Source of the DNA: Marinobacter salarius
GTDB taxonomy: Bacteria > Pseudomonadota > Gammaproteobacteria > Pseudomonadales > Oleiphilaceae
Direction of reading: 5' to 3'
Assembly: GCA_000831005.1 (NCBI GenBank)
Contig: CP007152.1
Location: 3,472,001 to 3,536,000 of the forward strand
Length of the DNA: 64,000 nucleotides
The notes under the pieces were generated by a model, which ran no database searches, was not told where the DNA came from, and worked only from the letters and a program-made list of their open reading frames with translations. Shown piece by piece: positions 28,119 to 36,660 of this stretch (within the stretch, counting starts at the first letter, position 1; the number at the start of each line of letters is the position of its first letter). Position numbers and translations under genes: made by a program.

Positions 28119-29696
28119 TCAGCGTATTTTTGTGCCGCTGGATTGGGCCCTGGAGAGGGTGGTTCCAGTGGGCGGACGGTAGTGAAGGGAGTAGATAATC
28201 CGGTCCAGCACGGCCTGACCATTCCAGGCAGGGTCGTTGTTGACCATGCCGACAATGGCCCAGGTGGTGTCGGTGTCGTCGCGGGTGAAGCCTGCGATGG
28301 AGCGCACGTTCTCAAGGTAACCTGTCTTGATGCGCCCTTTGCCGTCCAGGCCGGAATTCCGCAGCCGTCTGGCCATGGTGCCATCCATCGCAATCAACGG
28401 CATGGAGGCCATCAGGTCCGAAGCGAAAGGGCTGTTCCAGGCGTGCTGTAGAATCTGCGCACCCTGGCGCGCTGTAATACGGCCCTCGCGTGTCAGACCC
28501 GCACCGTTTTCGATCACCAGGCCAGCGGTATTGACGCCTTTTTCCTGTAGCCACTCGTTAACGACGCGAATACCGGCCACACGATCGTCTTCTTCATCTT
28601 CCAGGCGATTCTCGGCACCAATGGTAAGGAGCAACTGGCGAGCCATCACGTTGCTGCTCCACTTGTTGATGTCCCTAACCATCGTTACCAGATCCGGAGA
28701 CGTGGTCCTCAGCAACAGGCGGGCATCATCCGGCGTTTTGGCCAGCAGGCTCTTGCCGTTGATGTCGATGCCCATGTCTGAAAGCAGTGAACGTATCATG
28801 GATGCGGTGTACTGTTCGTGAGGCAGAAGCGACAGATAGGCCGTGGTGCGGCAGCCCTGCGGTAATTCGCCTGACACCCGAACGGTGACCCGGTGATCCT
28901 CGTGGAAAAACGGCTCCCAGGTAAAATGACGGCGAGCGGGGCAGGGGGCTTCCGCAGTAGCGATTACCCGATTGTCGATCACCACGTCGTTCAGTGAAGG
29001 CGCGCTCCAGGCCTGTGTTCCGCGTTCATCTGCGCGAACCTGAAAGTGAACGAGGTTGAGATTGCTCAGGTATGGCGACGGCTTTACCAGAAACGGAGCG
29101 TGGGGGTTGTCACCGTTGTCGTCGAAAACGGGTTGCTCGTCTGCGATGCGGAACACATCACCGTCCAGCACCAGGTTGCCGTTGATGGCACTGATACCCA
29201 TCCCGCGAAGCTCGTTCAGGGTGCTCCAGAGCCGTTCAATGGTCAGCTTGGGATCACCCCCCATGTCAACGTAGAAATTGCCGTTGAGGGTATCGCCCAC
29301 AAGCTCGCCATCGGTGTAGAAGCTGGTGTCCCAATGATGGGTTGGCCCCAGGATTTCCAGCGCCGCATAGGTGGTGACCAGCTTCATGATAGAGCCGGGG
29401 CTCATCAAGGCATCTGCATTGATGTACTGCTCGATGCCCGGCCCGTTCATGGGGATGGCCGCGAGGCTCAGCGCCTGTTCGTCGTTCAGGGATTCGGTGG
29501 CGTAATCCCGCACCTGATTGCTCCAGGTCTTATTGGTGCCACCAGCCTCGGCTGACTCCGAAGCAAAGGCACCGGCAGACCCGACTGCCAGGACTGCAGC
29601 CATGGTGGAGGCCACCATGCCACGGGCCACCTGACCATGCTGGCGGATAGTTCCATAACGGGACGTGTTCGGGTGGCGTCGTGCCTTCAGCAACAT
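28119..29696 (-). CDS. dacB: D-alanyl-D-alanine carboxypeptidase/endopeptidase (PBP4 type)
   Basis: Periplasmic class C penicillin-binding protein of 525 residues that trims and cuts peptidoglycan cross-links. The signal region is basic, then GMVASTMAAVLAVGSAGAFA. All three active-site motifs are present: SPGSIMKL (SxxK, about residue 100), SSN in NKWSSNVMARQ, and KTG in RIKTGYLENV. The long insertion between the first two motifs is typical of PBP4. The N-terminus is unusually long and basic, so the true start may lie further in. No partner gene is adjacent. Confidence 0.92.
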   Translation of the reverse strand: MLLKARRHPNTSRYGTIRQHGQVARGMVASTMAAVLAVGSAGAFASESAEAGGTNKTWSNQVRDYATESLNDEQALSLAAIPMNGPGIEQYINADALMSPGSIMKLVTTYAALEILGPTHHWDTSFYTDGELVGDTLNGNFYVDMGGDPKLTIERLWSTLNELRGMGISAINGNLVLDGDVFRIADEQPVFDDNGDNPHAPFLVKPSPYLSNLNLVHFQVRADERGTQAWSAPSLNDVVIDNRVIATAEAPCPARRHFTWEPFFHEDHRVTVRVSGELPQGCRTTAYLSLLPHEQYTASMIRSLLSDMGIDINGKSLLAKTPDDARLLLRTTSPDLVTMVRDINKWSSNVMARQLLLTIGAENRLEDEEDDRVAGIRVVNEWLQEKGVNTAGLVIENGAGLTREGRITARQGAQILQHAWNSPFASDLMASMPLIAMDGTMARRLRNSGLDGKGRIKTGYLENVRSIAGFTRDDTDTTWAIVGMVNNDPAWNGQAVLDRIIYSLHYRPPTGTTLSRAQSSGTKIR

Positions 29697-29839
29697 GGTG
29701 TGGCGCTCATTGATTCCAGGTGCATTAACAATAGCCCATATTCTAAGCGTGTACTATGTGGAAAGGCTCTACATGACGTTAAAAAATGCCAGTAGGGGCG
29801 TTGTTTATATTGCGTTTTTGTTAACGGATGTAAGCGCCC

Positions 29840-29861
29840 ATGCTAATCAACTGGTTAGCAT
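29840..29861. promoter_or_regulatory. 22-bp palindrome upstream of the Tat aldo/keto reductase (possible operator)
   Basis: ATGCTAA and TTAGCAT face each other across an 8-base centre that itself pairs partly (CA/TG), giving 9 of 11 paired positions. It lies 48 bases before the chosen reductase start in an AT-rich stretch, a place fitting an operator. Confidence 0.45.
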
Positions 29862-29909
29862 TTGTACAACCTCTTGATTAGTATGATGGAAACAGAAAAT
29901 GGAGTGAGT

Positions 29910-30833
29910 ATGGCGCACGAACTGACTCGACGGCGATTTCTGGCTGCCATGGCCGCGGCAGGTCTTTCATGTCGAATGCCTGCGCTGATGGCTGCTCCGA
30001 AGGGGGATGTGATGATGAATCCCATTCCTTCCTCCGGCGAACGGTTGCCTGCCGTTGGCATGGGCACCTGGCGTACCTTCAATGTCGGCGGTGACCAGTA
30101 CCTGATTGATCAGCGTACCGAGGTACTGAAAACCTTTTTCGATCTCGGTGGCACCCTGGTGGACTGCTCACCCATGTACGGCTCGGCGGCAGAGGTGATG
30201 GGTGAGGCGCTGGACACCCTCAATGCCCGTGAAAAACTGTTTTCCGCCACCAAGATCTGGACCGGAGACGGCGATGCAACCCGGCAACAGGACCGGGAAT
30301 CCCGCAGGAAGTGGGGTATAGAGCGTTTTGACCTGCAGCAGGTACACAACCTGGTGGCCTGGCAGCAACATCTGGCAACCTTACAGCAAATGAAGGCCGA
30401 TGGTGACGTGCGCTATATCGGCATTACCACCTCCCATGGCCGCAGGCACGGAGACTTTGCACGCATCATGGAGACGGAACCGCTGGACTTTGTGCAGCTG
30501 ACCTACAACGTGCTGGACAGGGAGGCGGAAGACCGACTGCTGCCTTTGGCGAGGGAACGCGGGATCGCCGTGATTGCGAACCGGCCCTTCCAGGGCGGGC
30601 GACTGTTCCGGCGCTTCCAGTCCGAAGCACTGCCGCCCTGGGCCGATGAGGTGGGCTGCCGCAACTGGGCGGAGTTTTTCCTGAAGTACATCCTTTCCCA
30701 CCCGGCGGTTACCTGTGCCATTCCGGCCACCACCAGCGTTGAGCATATGAAGGAGAACATGGGCGCCCTATACGGTGCTTTGCCGGATGAGAAACAACGG
30801 CGCCGAATGGCGGCCTATGTCGCAGGGCTGTGA
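29910..30833 (+). CDS. Tat-exported aldo/keto reductase
   Basis: A 307-residue protein. The N-terminus has a twin-arginine signal (TRRRFLAAMAAAGLS), so the enzyme is probably exported folded. The AKR tetrad is visible: Asp and Tyr in DCSPMYGSAAEVMG, Lys in SATKIWTGDG and His in LQQVHNLVAW. IPATTSVEHMKENM near the C-terminus is the cofactor region. GGAG lies just before ATG at 29910; the frame is open from 29862 but without a site. The next gene overlaps by one base (TGATG), so they are co-transcribed. Confidence 0.87.
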   Translation: MAHELTRRRFLAAMAAAGLSCRMPALMAAPKGDVMMNPIPSSGERLPAVGMGTWRTFNVGGDQYLIDQRTEVLKTFFDLGGTLVDCSPMYGSAAEVMGEALDTLNAREKLFSATKIWTGDGDATRQQDRESRRKWGIERFDLQQVHNLVAWQQHLATLQQMKADGDVRYIGITTSHGRRHGDFARIMETEPLDFVQLTYNVLDREAEDRLLPLARERGIAVIANRPFQGGRLFRRFQSEALPPWADEVGCRNWAEFFLKYILSHPAVTCAIPATTSVEHMKENMGALYGALPDEKQRRRMAAYVAGL

Positions 30834-31517
30834 TGGGGACCACCTGGCTCAGCTATTCCCTGGCGGATTTCCTGATGTTCGGGCCGGAGGTGTTTCTTCG
30901 GCTCTTTGTGCGCATCAACCAGGACATCTGCCATGGCAGGGAGTTGCGGTGGTGATGGTGATCGCGATTGGCGCCTTACTGGTACGTGGGGACGCGATGG
31001 CGAGGCGCAGTGCACTGCTGCTGGTGGCCGCGGCGTGGCTATGGAGCGGGGCCGGCTTCCTGATGCATTACTACGGGCCGATCAATCTGCCGGCGATCTG
31101 GTTCGGCTGGGCCTTTGTCTTGCAGGGTGCTTTACTGACGGTGGCGGGGCTGTTCTGGCCCTGGAATGCGGCAACGAACCGGCCGATATGGTCTCGCTGG
31201 CTGATGGGCATCGGCTGGATCGCATTGATGGGGCTGTCGCCTCTCCTCGCAGTCGCTCAAACCGACAATGGTCAGGCAGCAGCGCTGTTCGCCGTTACAC
31301 CGGATGTCACGGCGTTGGGCGCGGTGCCCTGCATGCTGCTGTTTCCCCGCCGGGTGCGGTGGCTGTTTCTACTATTACCACTGATATGGTCACTGTTCAG
31401 CATGGCGACCCTTTGGACATTAGGCACCTGGTGCTGGCGGTCATTCCGGGTACCACGCTGGTGTTGGCGGCGATGGCCTGCTTCGTCAGTCCCAGGCAGG
31501 CGCGAAATCCGGATTAG
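30833..31517 (+). CDS. DUF6064-family membrane protein (two frameshifts)
   Basis: After rejoining, about 228 residues with six or so membrane helices. The N-terminus (TWLSYSLADFLMFGPEVFLR, then LFVRINQDIWPWQG) matches DUF6064. Breaks: one G missing at 30930/30931, which restores IWPWQGVAVVMV, and one base missing between about 31411 and 31427, which leads to HLVLAVIPGTTLVLAAM and the stop at 31515-31517. The start codon overlaps the stop of the Tat reductase gene, and the 3' end overlaps the convergent DkgB-like gene by 32 bases. Function unknown. Confidence 0.72.
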
Positions 31518-32295
31518 CGATCCGATCACCACGGTCCAGGCCGTCAATTTCTGCAATTTCATCCTCGCTGAGCGTGATGTTCAGCGCGTCGAGGTTGGAC
31601 TTCTGGTGCTTGGGCCGGGTTGACGACGGAATCGGTACCACGCCTCGGGAGGCCACCCAGGCAATGGCAATCTGCGCAGCAGACGCATTGTGTTCGCGGC
31701 CAATGCGAGCCAGGGTTTCATCGTCCATGACCTTGCCCACCGCCAGCGGCATGTAACCGGTTACGGTAATGCCCAGCTTCTGGGCATGCTCCACCACCTT
31801 GCGGTTGGCGAGAAACGGATGCACTTCCACCTGGTTGGTGAAAATCGCCGTGTCACCCAGTATTTCCTTGGCCTTGTCCATTTGCGCGCAGGTGAAGTTG
31901 GACAGCCCGATGTGGGTGGTTAGCCCTTCGCGTTGCGCGTCGCGCAGTGCACCCAGGTATTCCTCCATGGGGATGGCGTCGCCCGGCGATGGCCAATGAA
32001 TCAGTGTGAGGTCGACATGGTCGGTCTTCAGTCGCGACAGGCTGTCGTGCAGGCTGTTGATCAGGTCGCTGTGCTGGAGCTGGTCGTGCCACACCTTTGT
32101 CGTCAGGAAAATCTCCCGTCGTGGAATACCGCTTGAGGTAATGCCATCGCCTACTTCAGCCTCATTCCCGTACATCTGGGCGGTATCGATATGCCGGTAG
32201 CCAAGGGAAAGGGCACTCTTCACGGCGTCTCGTGCATCGTTGCCCTTCAGGCGGAATGTACCCATACCGATGTTCGGAAGTGTGCTGAATGCCAT
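31486..32295 (-). CDS. Aldo/keto reductase, DkgB-like
   Basis: A cytoplasmic 269-residue NADPH-dependent carbonyl reductase. Signature parts: GYRHIDTAQMYGNEAEVGDG (Asp, Tyr), FLTTKVWHD (Lys), LTLIHWPSPGD (His) and VPIPSSTRPKHQKSNLDAL for NADPH. Length and order match 2,5-diketo-D-gluconate reductase B/methylglyoxal reductases. It stands alone and is convergent with the DUF6064 gene. The physiological aldehyde is not known. Confidence 0.9.
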   Translation of the reverse strand: MAFSTLPNIGMGTFRLKGNDARDAVKSALSLGYRHIDTAQMYGNEAEVGDGITSSGIPRREIFLTTKVWHDQLQHSDLINSLHDSLSRLKTDHVDLTLIHWPSPGDAIPMEEYLGALRDAQREGLTTHIGLSNFTCAQMDKAKEILGDTAIFTNQVEVHPFLANRKVVEHAQKLGITVTGYMPLAVGKVMDDETLARIGREHNASAAQIAIAWVASRGVVPIPSSTRPKHQKSNLDALNITLSEDEIAEIDGLDRGDRIANPDFAPAWD

Positions 32296-32418
32296 AGTGT
32301 CCTCCTTCGTGAACTCTGTGACTTATATGTGGTGCCCGCCCGCTGGTTCTTCAAGTGGCGGGTGGTTATCATACCGGCCTTCGGAACCCGCAAGCGAAAC
32401 CATGGTTGAGGTCACGTT

Positions 32419-32832
32419 ATGCTGACAGGGCAATGCCTGTGCGGCGATATAAAACTTGAATACGACGGCCCGTTGGGGCCGATTGCCCTGTGCCACTGTA
32501 GCCAGTGCCGCCGGGCTCACGGCAGCGCATTTTCCGCCAGTGCGCCGATCCAGAAAATCCATGCCCGTTTTACGGCGGGTGAGGATCTGATCCGTGAATA
32601 CGAATCCCGGCCGGGAAAGTACCGTGGGTTCTGCCCCAGGTGCGGTAGCCAGTTATACAGCCGCGTGGATGCCATCCCCGGTATACTGCGCCTGCGGGTG
32701 GGCGTGATCAATGAGCCCCTGGAAAAGCGGCCGGCATCACACGTTTATGTGGGCTCCAAGTCGGACTGGTTCACCATCACCGACGATACCCCGCAGTTTG
32801 AGAAAACCGAGAGAACCAACGATCCTCACTGA
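32419..32832 (+). CDS. GFA-family (Gfa-like, zinc-binding) protein
   Basis: A 137-residue protein of the glutathione-dependent formaldehyde-activating (GFA) fold. Zinc-binding cysteines appear in order: CLCGDI at the start, CHCSQCRRAHGSAF, and FCPRCGSQLY. Most family members are not proven formaldehyde enzymes, so only the fold is claimed. It starts 123 bases after the divergent aldo/keto reductase gene start and is convergent with the sugar dehydrogenase gene. Confidence 0.88.
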   Translation: MLTGQCLCGDIKLEYDGPLGPIALCHCSQCRRAHGSAFSASAPIQKIHARFTAGEDLIREYESRPGKYRGFCPRCGSQLYSRVDAIPGILRLRVGVINEPLEKRPASHVYVGSKSDWFTITDDTPQFEKTERTNDPH

Positions 32833-32856
32833 CGCGTCGTTGCTTTCTTCGTCGAA

Positions 32857-33983
32857 CTATTCTGCTGGAACTATCCGGTAGACCTTGCCGTTGTCCGCGT
32901 CCGTCAACAGCCACAATGCACCGTCGGGCCCCATTCGCACATCACGGATGCGTTCACCCAGGTCTTCGAGAAGATCTTCTTCTTCCCTGACCGTGCCGTT
33001 CTCAATGCTCAGGCGCACCAGCTTCTGCATTTTCAGGGCGCCCACAAACAGATCTCCCCGCCACTCCGGGAATTCGTCACCGGTATAGAATGCCATGCCC
33101 GAGGGGGCAATGGACGGGTCCCAATAGTGCAGCGGGTCGGTCACGCCCTTCATGGTGGTTTTGCTGGTAATGGGGACCCCGGAGTAGTCGATGCCATAGG
33201 TGACGTCTGGCCAGCCGTAGTTGTTACCCGCACGGATGATGTTGATCTCGTCGCCACCCCTGGGGCCGTGCTCATGGCTCCAGATGTCGCCTGTTTGCGG
33301 GTGAACGGTCATGCCCTGAATGTTGCGGTTGCCGTAGGTGAAGAAGGTGTCATTCACTGACGGGTCGTCGACAAACGGATTGCCCGGCGCGGGGGCGCCG
33401 TCAACGGTCAGGCGGTGAACGCCGCCGGCATCGTCATCGGTGGCCTGGGCACGATCCATTTCACCCCGGTCGCCCACCGCGACGTACAGATTGCCATCGC
33501 GATCAAATTCCATGCGGCCCGCAAAATGACGGCTGGTGTTGCCTCGGGGGAGGGCCTCGAAAATCACTTCAACCTCTGACAGCCGGTCGCCGTCCAACGT
33601 TGCACGAGCCACTCTGGTCGTCAGCCCGTTGCGGCTGATCTTATGGGCGTAACTCAGGAACAGAGTGCGATTGTTTTCGAAGTCCGGATGCAGGATTACA
33701 TCCAGCAGGCCACCCTGGCCGGAGACCACCAGCTCGGGAACACCGGCAATTGGCTTGTCCTGCAATTCACCATTCTCGATTCGGCGTAGCGGCCTTCGCG
33801 CTCGGTCACCAACTGTGAACCATCGGGGAGAAAGGCGAGGCTCCAGGGATGTTCCAGGCCTTCCGCGACCATATCCAGACGAAATTCGGCTTTGTCTGAG
33901 CTGAACGTTTGCCCGAAGGCTGGCCCGGCCGCTGCCAGCCCAGCCAACGCCAGTAGAGTCGCGATGTTGCCGAGTCGGTTCAT
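32857..33983 (-). CDS. PQQ-dependent aldose sugar dehydrogenase, YliI-like (frameshifted near 33789)
   Basis: After rejoining, about 375 residues. An N-terminal signal peptide ([16 protein letters not shown]) leads to a six-bladed beta-propeller: [64 protein letters not shown] and [17 protein letters not shown] are the usual glucose/sorbosone dehydrogenase motifs with the catalytic histidine region. One missing base near 33789 joins VTEREGR to [13 protein letters not shown]. Periplasmic sugar oxidation with PQQ is inferred from the family; no pqq genes are in the window. Confidence 0.88.
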
Positions 33984-34110
33984 AGATTGATCTCCCTCCG
34001 CCAGGTTATTCCTGCATCGATAAAGTCTAGCATTTGATACGAACGGAATGGCCGGCAGTATCAGGCGATAACATTACGACCAGGCATTACGACCCTGACG
34101 TTACCAAAAC

Positions 34111-34129
34111 GTTAATGAGAACTATTAAC
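34111..34129 (+). promoter_or_regulatory. Fur-box-like site upstream of a microprotein gene
   Basis: The 19-mer GTTAATGAGAACTATTAAC matches the Fur consensus at 14 of 19 positions and is itself nearly palindromic. It lies 78 bases before the 31-codon gene at 34207. Confidence 0.5.
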
Positions 34130-34206
34130 ATTTGTGCGAGTATCATGTACTGTTACTTCAATATCAACGGGAACCATCCATACCCATGGACACAAGGAGA
34201 CGTACA

Positions 34207-34302
34207 ATGACCCCGGAAGAGGAAGCGATTGAAGGGCTGAAACTGGCCGCCGGCGCCGGTGTGTTTGTTCTGATCATAGCCAGCCTCCTGGTGCTCTGGT
34301 GA
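34207..34302 (+). CDS. 31-residue single-pass membrane microprotein
   Basis: ATG at 34207 to TGA at 34302 encodes 31 residues. The N-terminus is acidic (MTPEEEAIEGLK) and the rest is one hydrophobic helix (AGVFVLIIASLLVLW). A consensus ribosome site (AAGGAG) lies 8 bases upstream, and a Fur-box-like site is 78 bases further up. It stands next to an iron-siderophore permease gene, so a role in iron-limited growth is inferred. No family was recognised. It is below usual gene-calling cut-offs. Confidence 0.55.
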   Translation: MTPEEEAIEGLKLAAGAGVFVLIIASLLVLW

Positions 34303-34315
34303 CACGTCCCGTCGG

Positions 34316-34942
34316 TCACGCTTTACCGTGCCGGCTTAGCCCCCACAAGAAGTAGACGCCACCAACCAGCGCAGCCAGCAAGCCCGCCGGTAACTGGTTG
34401 GGGAAGACCACAATGCGCGACAGGTAGTCCGCCAGGGCCAACAGAAGGCCACCCACCAACCCGGCCACGATCAATTGCCTGCCAACGGTTTGCTGCCCCA
34501 GTACCCGTGCCAGGTGCGGCGCAATGAGCCCTACGAAACTCAGAGGGCCAATCACCACCGTAGCCGACGCGGTCAATACAGCAGCAAGCATCAGCAAAAA
34601 CAGGCGGGCTTTAGTGACCGGAAGCCCGAGGGACGATGCCGACGTATCTCCCAGAGGCAAGAGCGTCAGGGGCCTTACGATCAGCGCCAAAACGCCGCAG
34701 ATAAGAAGGATGAATCCCAGCAGCCCAAACGCTTCGGTTTCGGAAACCAGCCAGGTGGAACCGTACATCCAGTTCAGCAGTTGTGACGCGACGGTGCCGC
34801 CGGAGGCCATGACCAATCTCAGCCCCGCATCCATGAATACATACAGGGCCAGGCCGCCCAACAGTAGCTGGTTGCCGGCGAATCGATGCTTGCGGGCCAG
34901 GAGAATCAATAACCCGAGTGCGCCGGCCGCCGCCGGAGCGCC
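34316..34942 (-). pseudogene. fhuB: Iron(III)-hydroxamate permease FhuB, C-terminal part only
   Basis: About 209 residues of a FecCD-type permease remain: [20 protein letters not shown], then several membrane helices, GDTSASSLGLPVTKARLF, VVIGPLSFVGLIAPHLARV (the EAA-like loop that contacts the ATPase) and the C-terminal FPNQLPAGLLAALVGGVYF. A full FhuB has about 660 residues. Homology runs upstream to about 34930-34942, then stops where vgrG sequence begins on the other strand, with an in-frame TAG at 34943-34945. As it stands it cannot make a working permease. See the junction finding for the assembly caveat. Confidence 0.8.
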
Positions 34943-35871
34943 CTAAGGGCGAAGAGATCCATTGCGACGAACACGGGCGCGTCAAAGTGCGATTCCCCTG
35001 GGATCGCTACTCAAAGAATGACGAACACAGCAGCGCCTGGCTCAGAGTCAGCCAGGGCTGGGCCGGGGGCCAGTATGGTTTCATGGCGCTGCCGCGAATC
35101 GGCAACGAAGTCATCGTCAGCTTCCTGGACGGCGACCCGGACCAGCCGATCATTACCGGAAGAACCTACCACGCCACCAACACCCCGCCGTACGCGCTGC
35201 CGGAGCACAAGACCAGAACCACTCTCAAGACCCAGACCCACAAGGGTGAGGGCAGCAACGAACTGCGATTCGAGGACGAAGCGGACAAGGAACAGATCTA
35301 CGTCCACGCCCAGAAAGACCTGGACCTGCTGACGGAAAACAACCGCACCGAGGTGGTTAAAAACGAAAGCCACCGAACGGTGGATAACAACGAGTTCAGC
35401 AATATCAAGGGCAGCGACCACTGCACTGTGGATGGTGAGAAGCGACAGACAGTCGGCGGCGACTGCAGTCAGAACATCGGTGGCACTTTCCACCAGAAAT
35501 CCGCCCAGGGCACGCTAAGTGAAGCGGGCACCGAAGTTCACCACAAGGCAGGCGCTAAAGTGGTGCTGGACGCGGGTGCAGAACTCACCATCTCCGCCGG
35601 TGGCAGCCTGCTGAAACTGGACCCGAGCGGCGTGACGCTGGCGGGGCCCGGTATCAAGATCAACTCTGGTGGGGCACCGGGCAGTGGTTCCGGGCAGGGC
35701 GTGGTGATGGCGGAAATGCCCCAGAACCTGGAGGGGCTGGTCCATCAGGCCATTGAGCCAGCAGCGCTGCCCGAAGTGCCACTCACCGCACCACAGTTCA
35801 ACAACCTGATGTCGGATGCACCTTTCTGTGAAGAGTGCGTGAAGTGTCGAAATGGGGTGTGTGATGTCTGA
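34918..35871 (+). CDS. vgrG: VgrG type VI secretion spike protein, C-terminal part
   Basis: About 317 residues; recognisable VgrG sequence begins at about 34942 ([18 protein letters not shown], the gp5 OB-fold), so the N-terminal gp27-like half is missing. [19 protein letters not shown] and [17 protein letters not shown] are typical. Repeats of the gp5 needle follow (about residues 130-250: [18 protein letters not shown] and similar). The last 15 residues hold five cysteines ([13 protein letters not shown]). It is the first gene of the effector module and overlaps the adaptor gene by 8 bases. Truncation at the fhuB junction leaves doubt whether it is functional. Confidence 0.85.
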   Translation: MRRPPPERPKGEEIHCDEHGRVKVRFPWDRYSKNDEHSSAWLRVSQGWAGGQYGFMALPRIGNEVIVSFLDGDPDQPIITGRTYHATNTPPYALPEHKTRTTLKTQTHKGEGSNELRFEDEADKEQIYVHAQKDLDLLTENNRTEVVKNESHRTVDNNEFSNIKGSDHCTVDGEKRQTVGGDCSQNIGGTFHQKSAQGTLSEAGTEVHHKAGAKVVLDAGAELTISAGGSLLKLDPSGVTLAGPGIKINSGGAPGSGSGQGVVMAEMPQNLEGLVHQAIEPAALPEVPLTAPQFNNLMSDAPFCEECVKCRNGVCDV

Positions 35872-36646
35872 ATCGCAAGGTTTTTGCACATGTCTTGACG
35901 ATGTTCGTCAGCAGGCTGGGCCCGAAAGCGCCATCTATCTTGTACTGAGTGGCACCAGTGCTTCGAAGCCCGTTCGTCATTTTTACGTCATGGATGGCTT
36001 GACCGCCCTTCCGCTGTTTCAGGGCACTCAATACGCGGGGTGGCACGAAGTCATGCCATTCCTGGCACAGGTAACGGAAACAAGCGCATTCCTGGGCTGG
36101 ATCGACGAATCCGACAGTGCCGACTGGGGCTGGGGATTAGTGAGTAACGCCACGCTGGAGGAGGTGTTCAGCCACATCCGCAGCCTGACCAAGATTCTCC
36201 TGCCAGACCGACAAGAGGTGTTCTTTCGCTATTGGGACGCACGGTATTTTGGCGCGATTCTGGAAAGCGTTGATGAGACATGCCGCGCCCAATTGATGGG
36301 GCCGATAGCAACCGTGGTGTTGCCTGGAGGCGAGGTCATTGAGCACCCGGGTGCCCCGGATACCGCCAAACCTGTAGAAGAGTTTCCATGGTTTGTTCTG
36401 CCCGCCGAAGCTCTGAAGAAAATTGCAGCCCTGTGCTGGGGTCAGCTGGTGGACAATACGGTTTCGGCGCTTGGCAAGAAAAAGCAGACGCCCCTGGTTC
36501 GGTATCCTGAGCCCATCGCCCGCCAGAAAGTTGAACGTCATTTACGGCGGTTGACCAGCGGTGACGCCATCACCGAGCTGTCTCCGGAACACGTGCAAAC
36601 CATACACGAAGCTCTGATGCGTGAGGCATTGCAGGGCGCACACTGA
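35864..36646 (+). CDS. DUF4123 effector adaptor (Tap/TEC-like)
   Basis: A 260-residue DUF4123-type protein, the family that loads Rhs and other cargo effectors on VgrG. Seen are VYLVLSG-like [19 protein letters not shown], the [19 protein letters not shown] block and [17 protein letters not shown], which are diagnostic of DUF4123. ATG at 35864 overlaps the vgrG stop; the frame is open from 35852 but that start lies deeper in vgrG. The N-terminus has its own cysteines (FCTCLDDV), facing the cysteine-rich tail of VgrG. The Rhs gene follows after 14 bases. Confidence 0.88.
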   Translation: MSESQGFCTCLDDVRQQAGPESAIYLVLSGTSASKPVRHFYVMDGLTALPLFQGTQYAGWHEVMPFLAQVTETSAFLGWIDESDSADWGWGLVSNATLEEVFSHIRSLTKILLPDRQEVFFRYWDARYFGAILESVDETCRAQLMGPIATVVLPGGEVIEHPGAPDTAKPVEEFPWFVLPAEALKKIAALCWGQLVDNTVSALGKKKQTPLVRYPEPIARQKVERHLRRLTSGDAITELSPEHVQTIHEALMREALQGAH

Positions 36647-36660
36647 TTGAGGATGAATCA

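Noticed and set aside
27967..28182. 71-residue plus-strand frame in the gap after dacB
   Set aside because: No ribosome site, runs into dacB antisense, and no recognisable protein feature.
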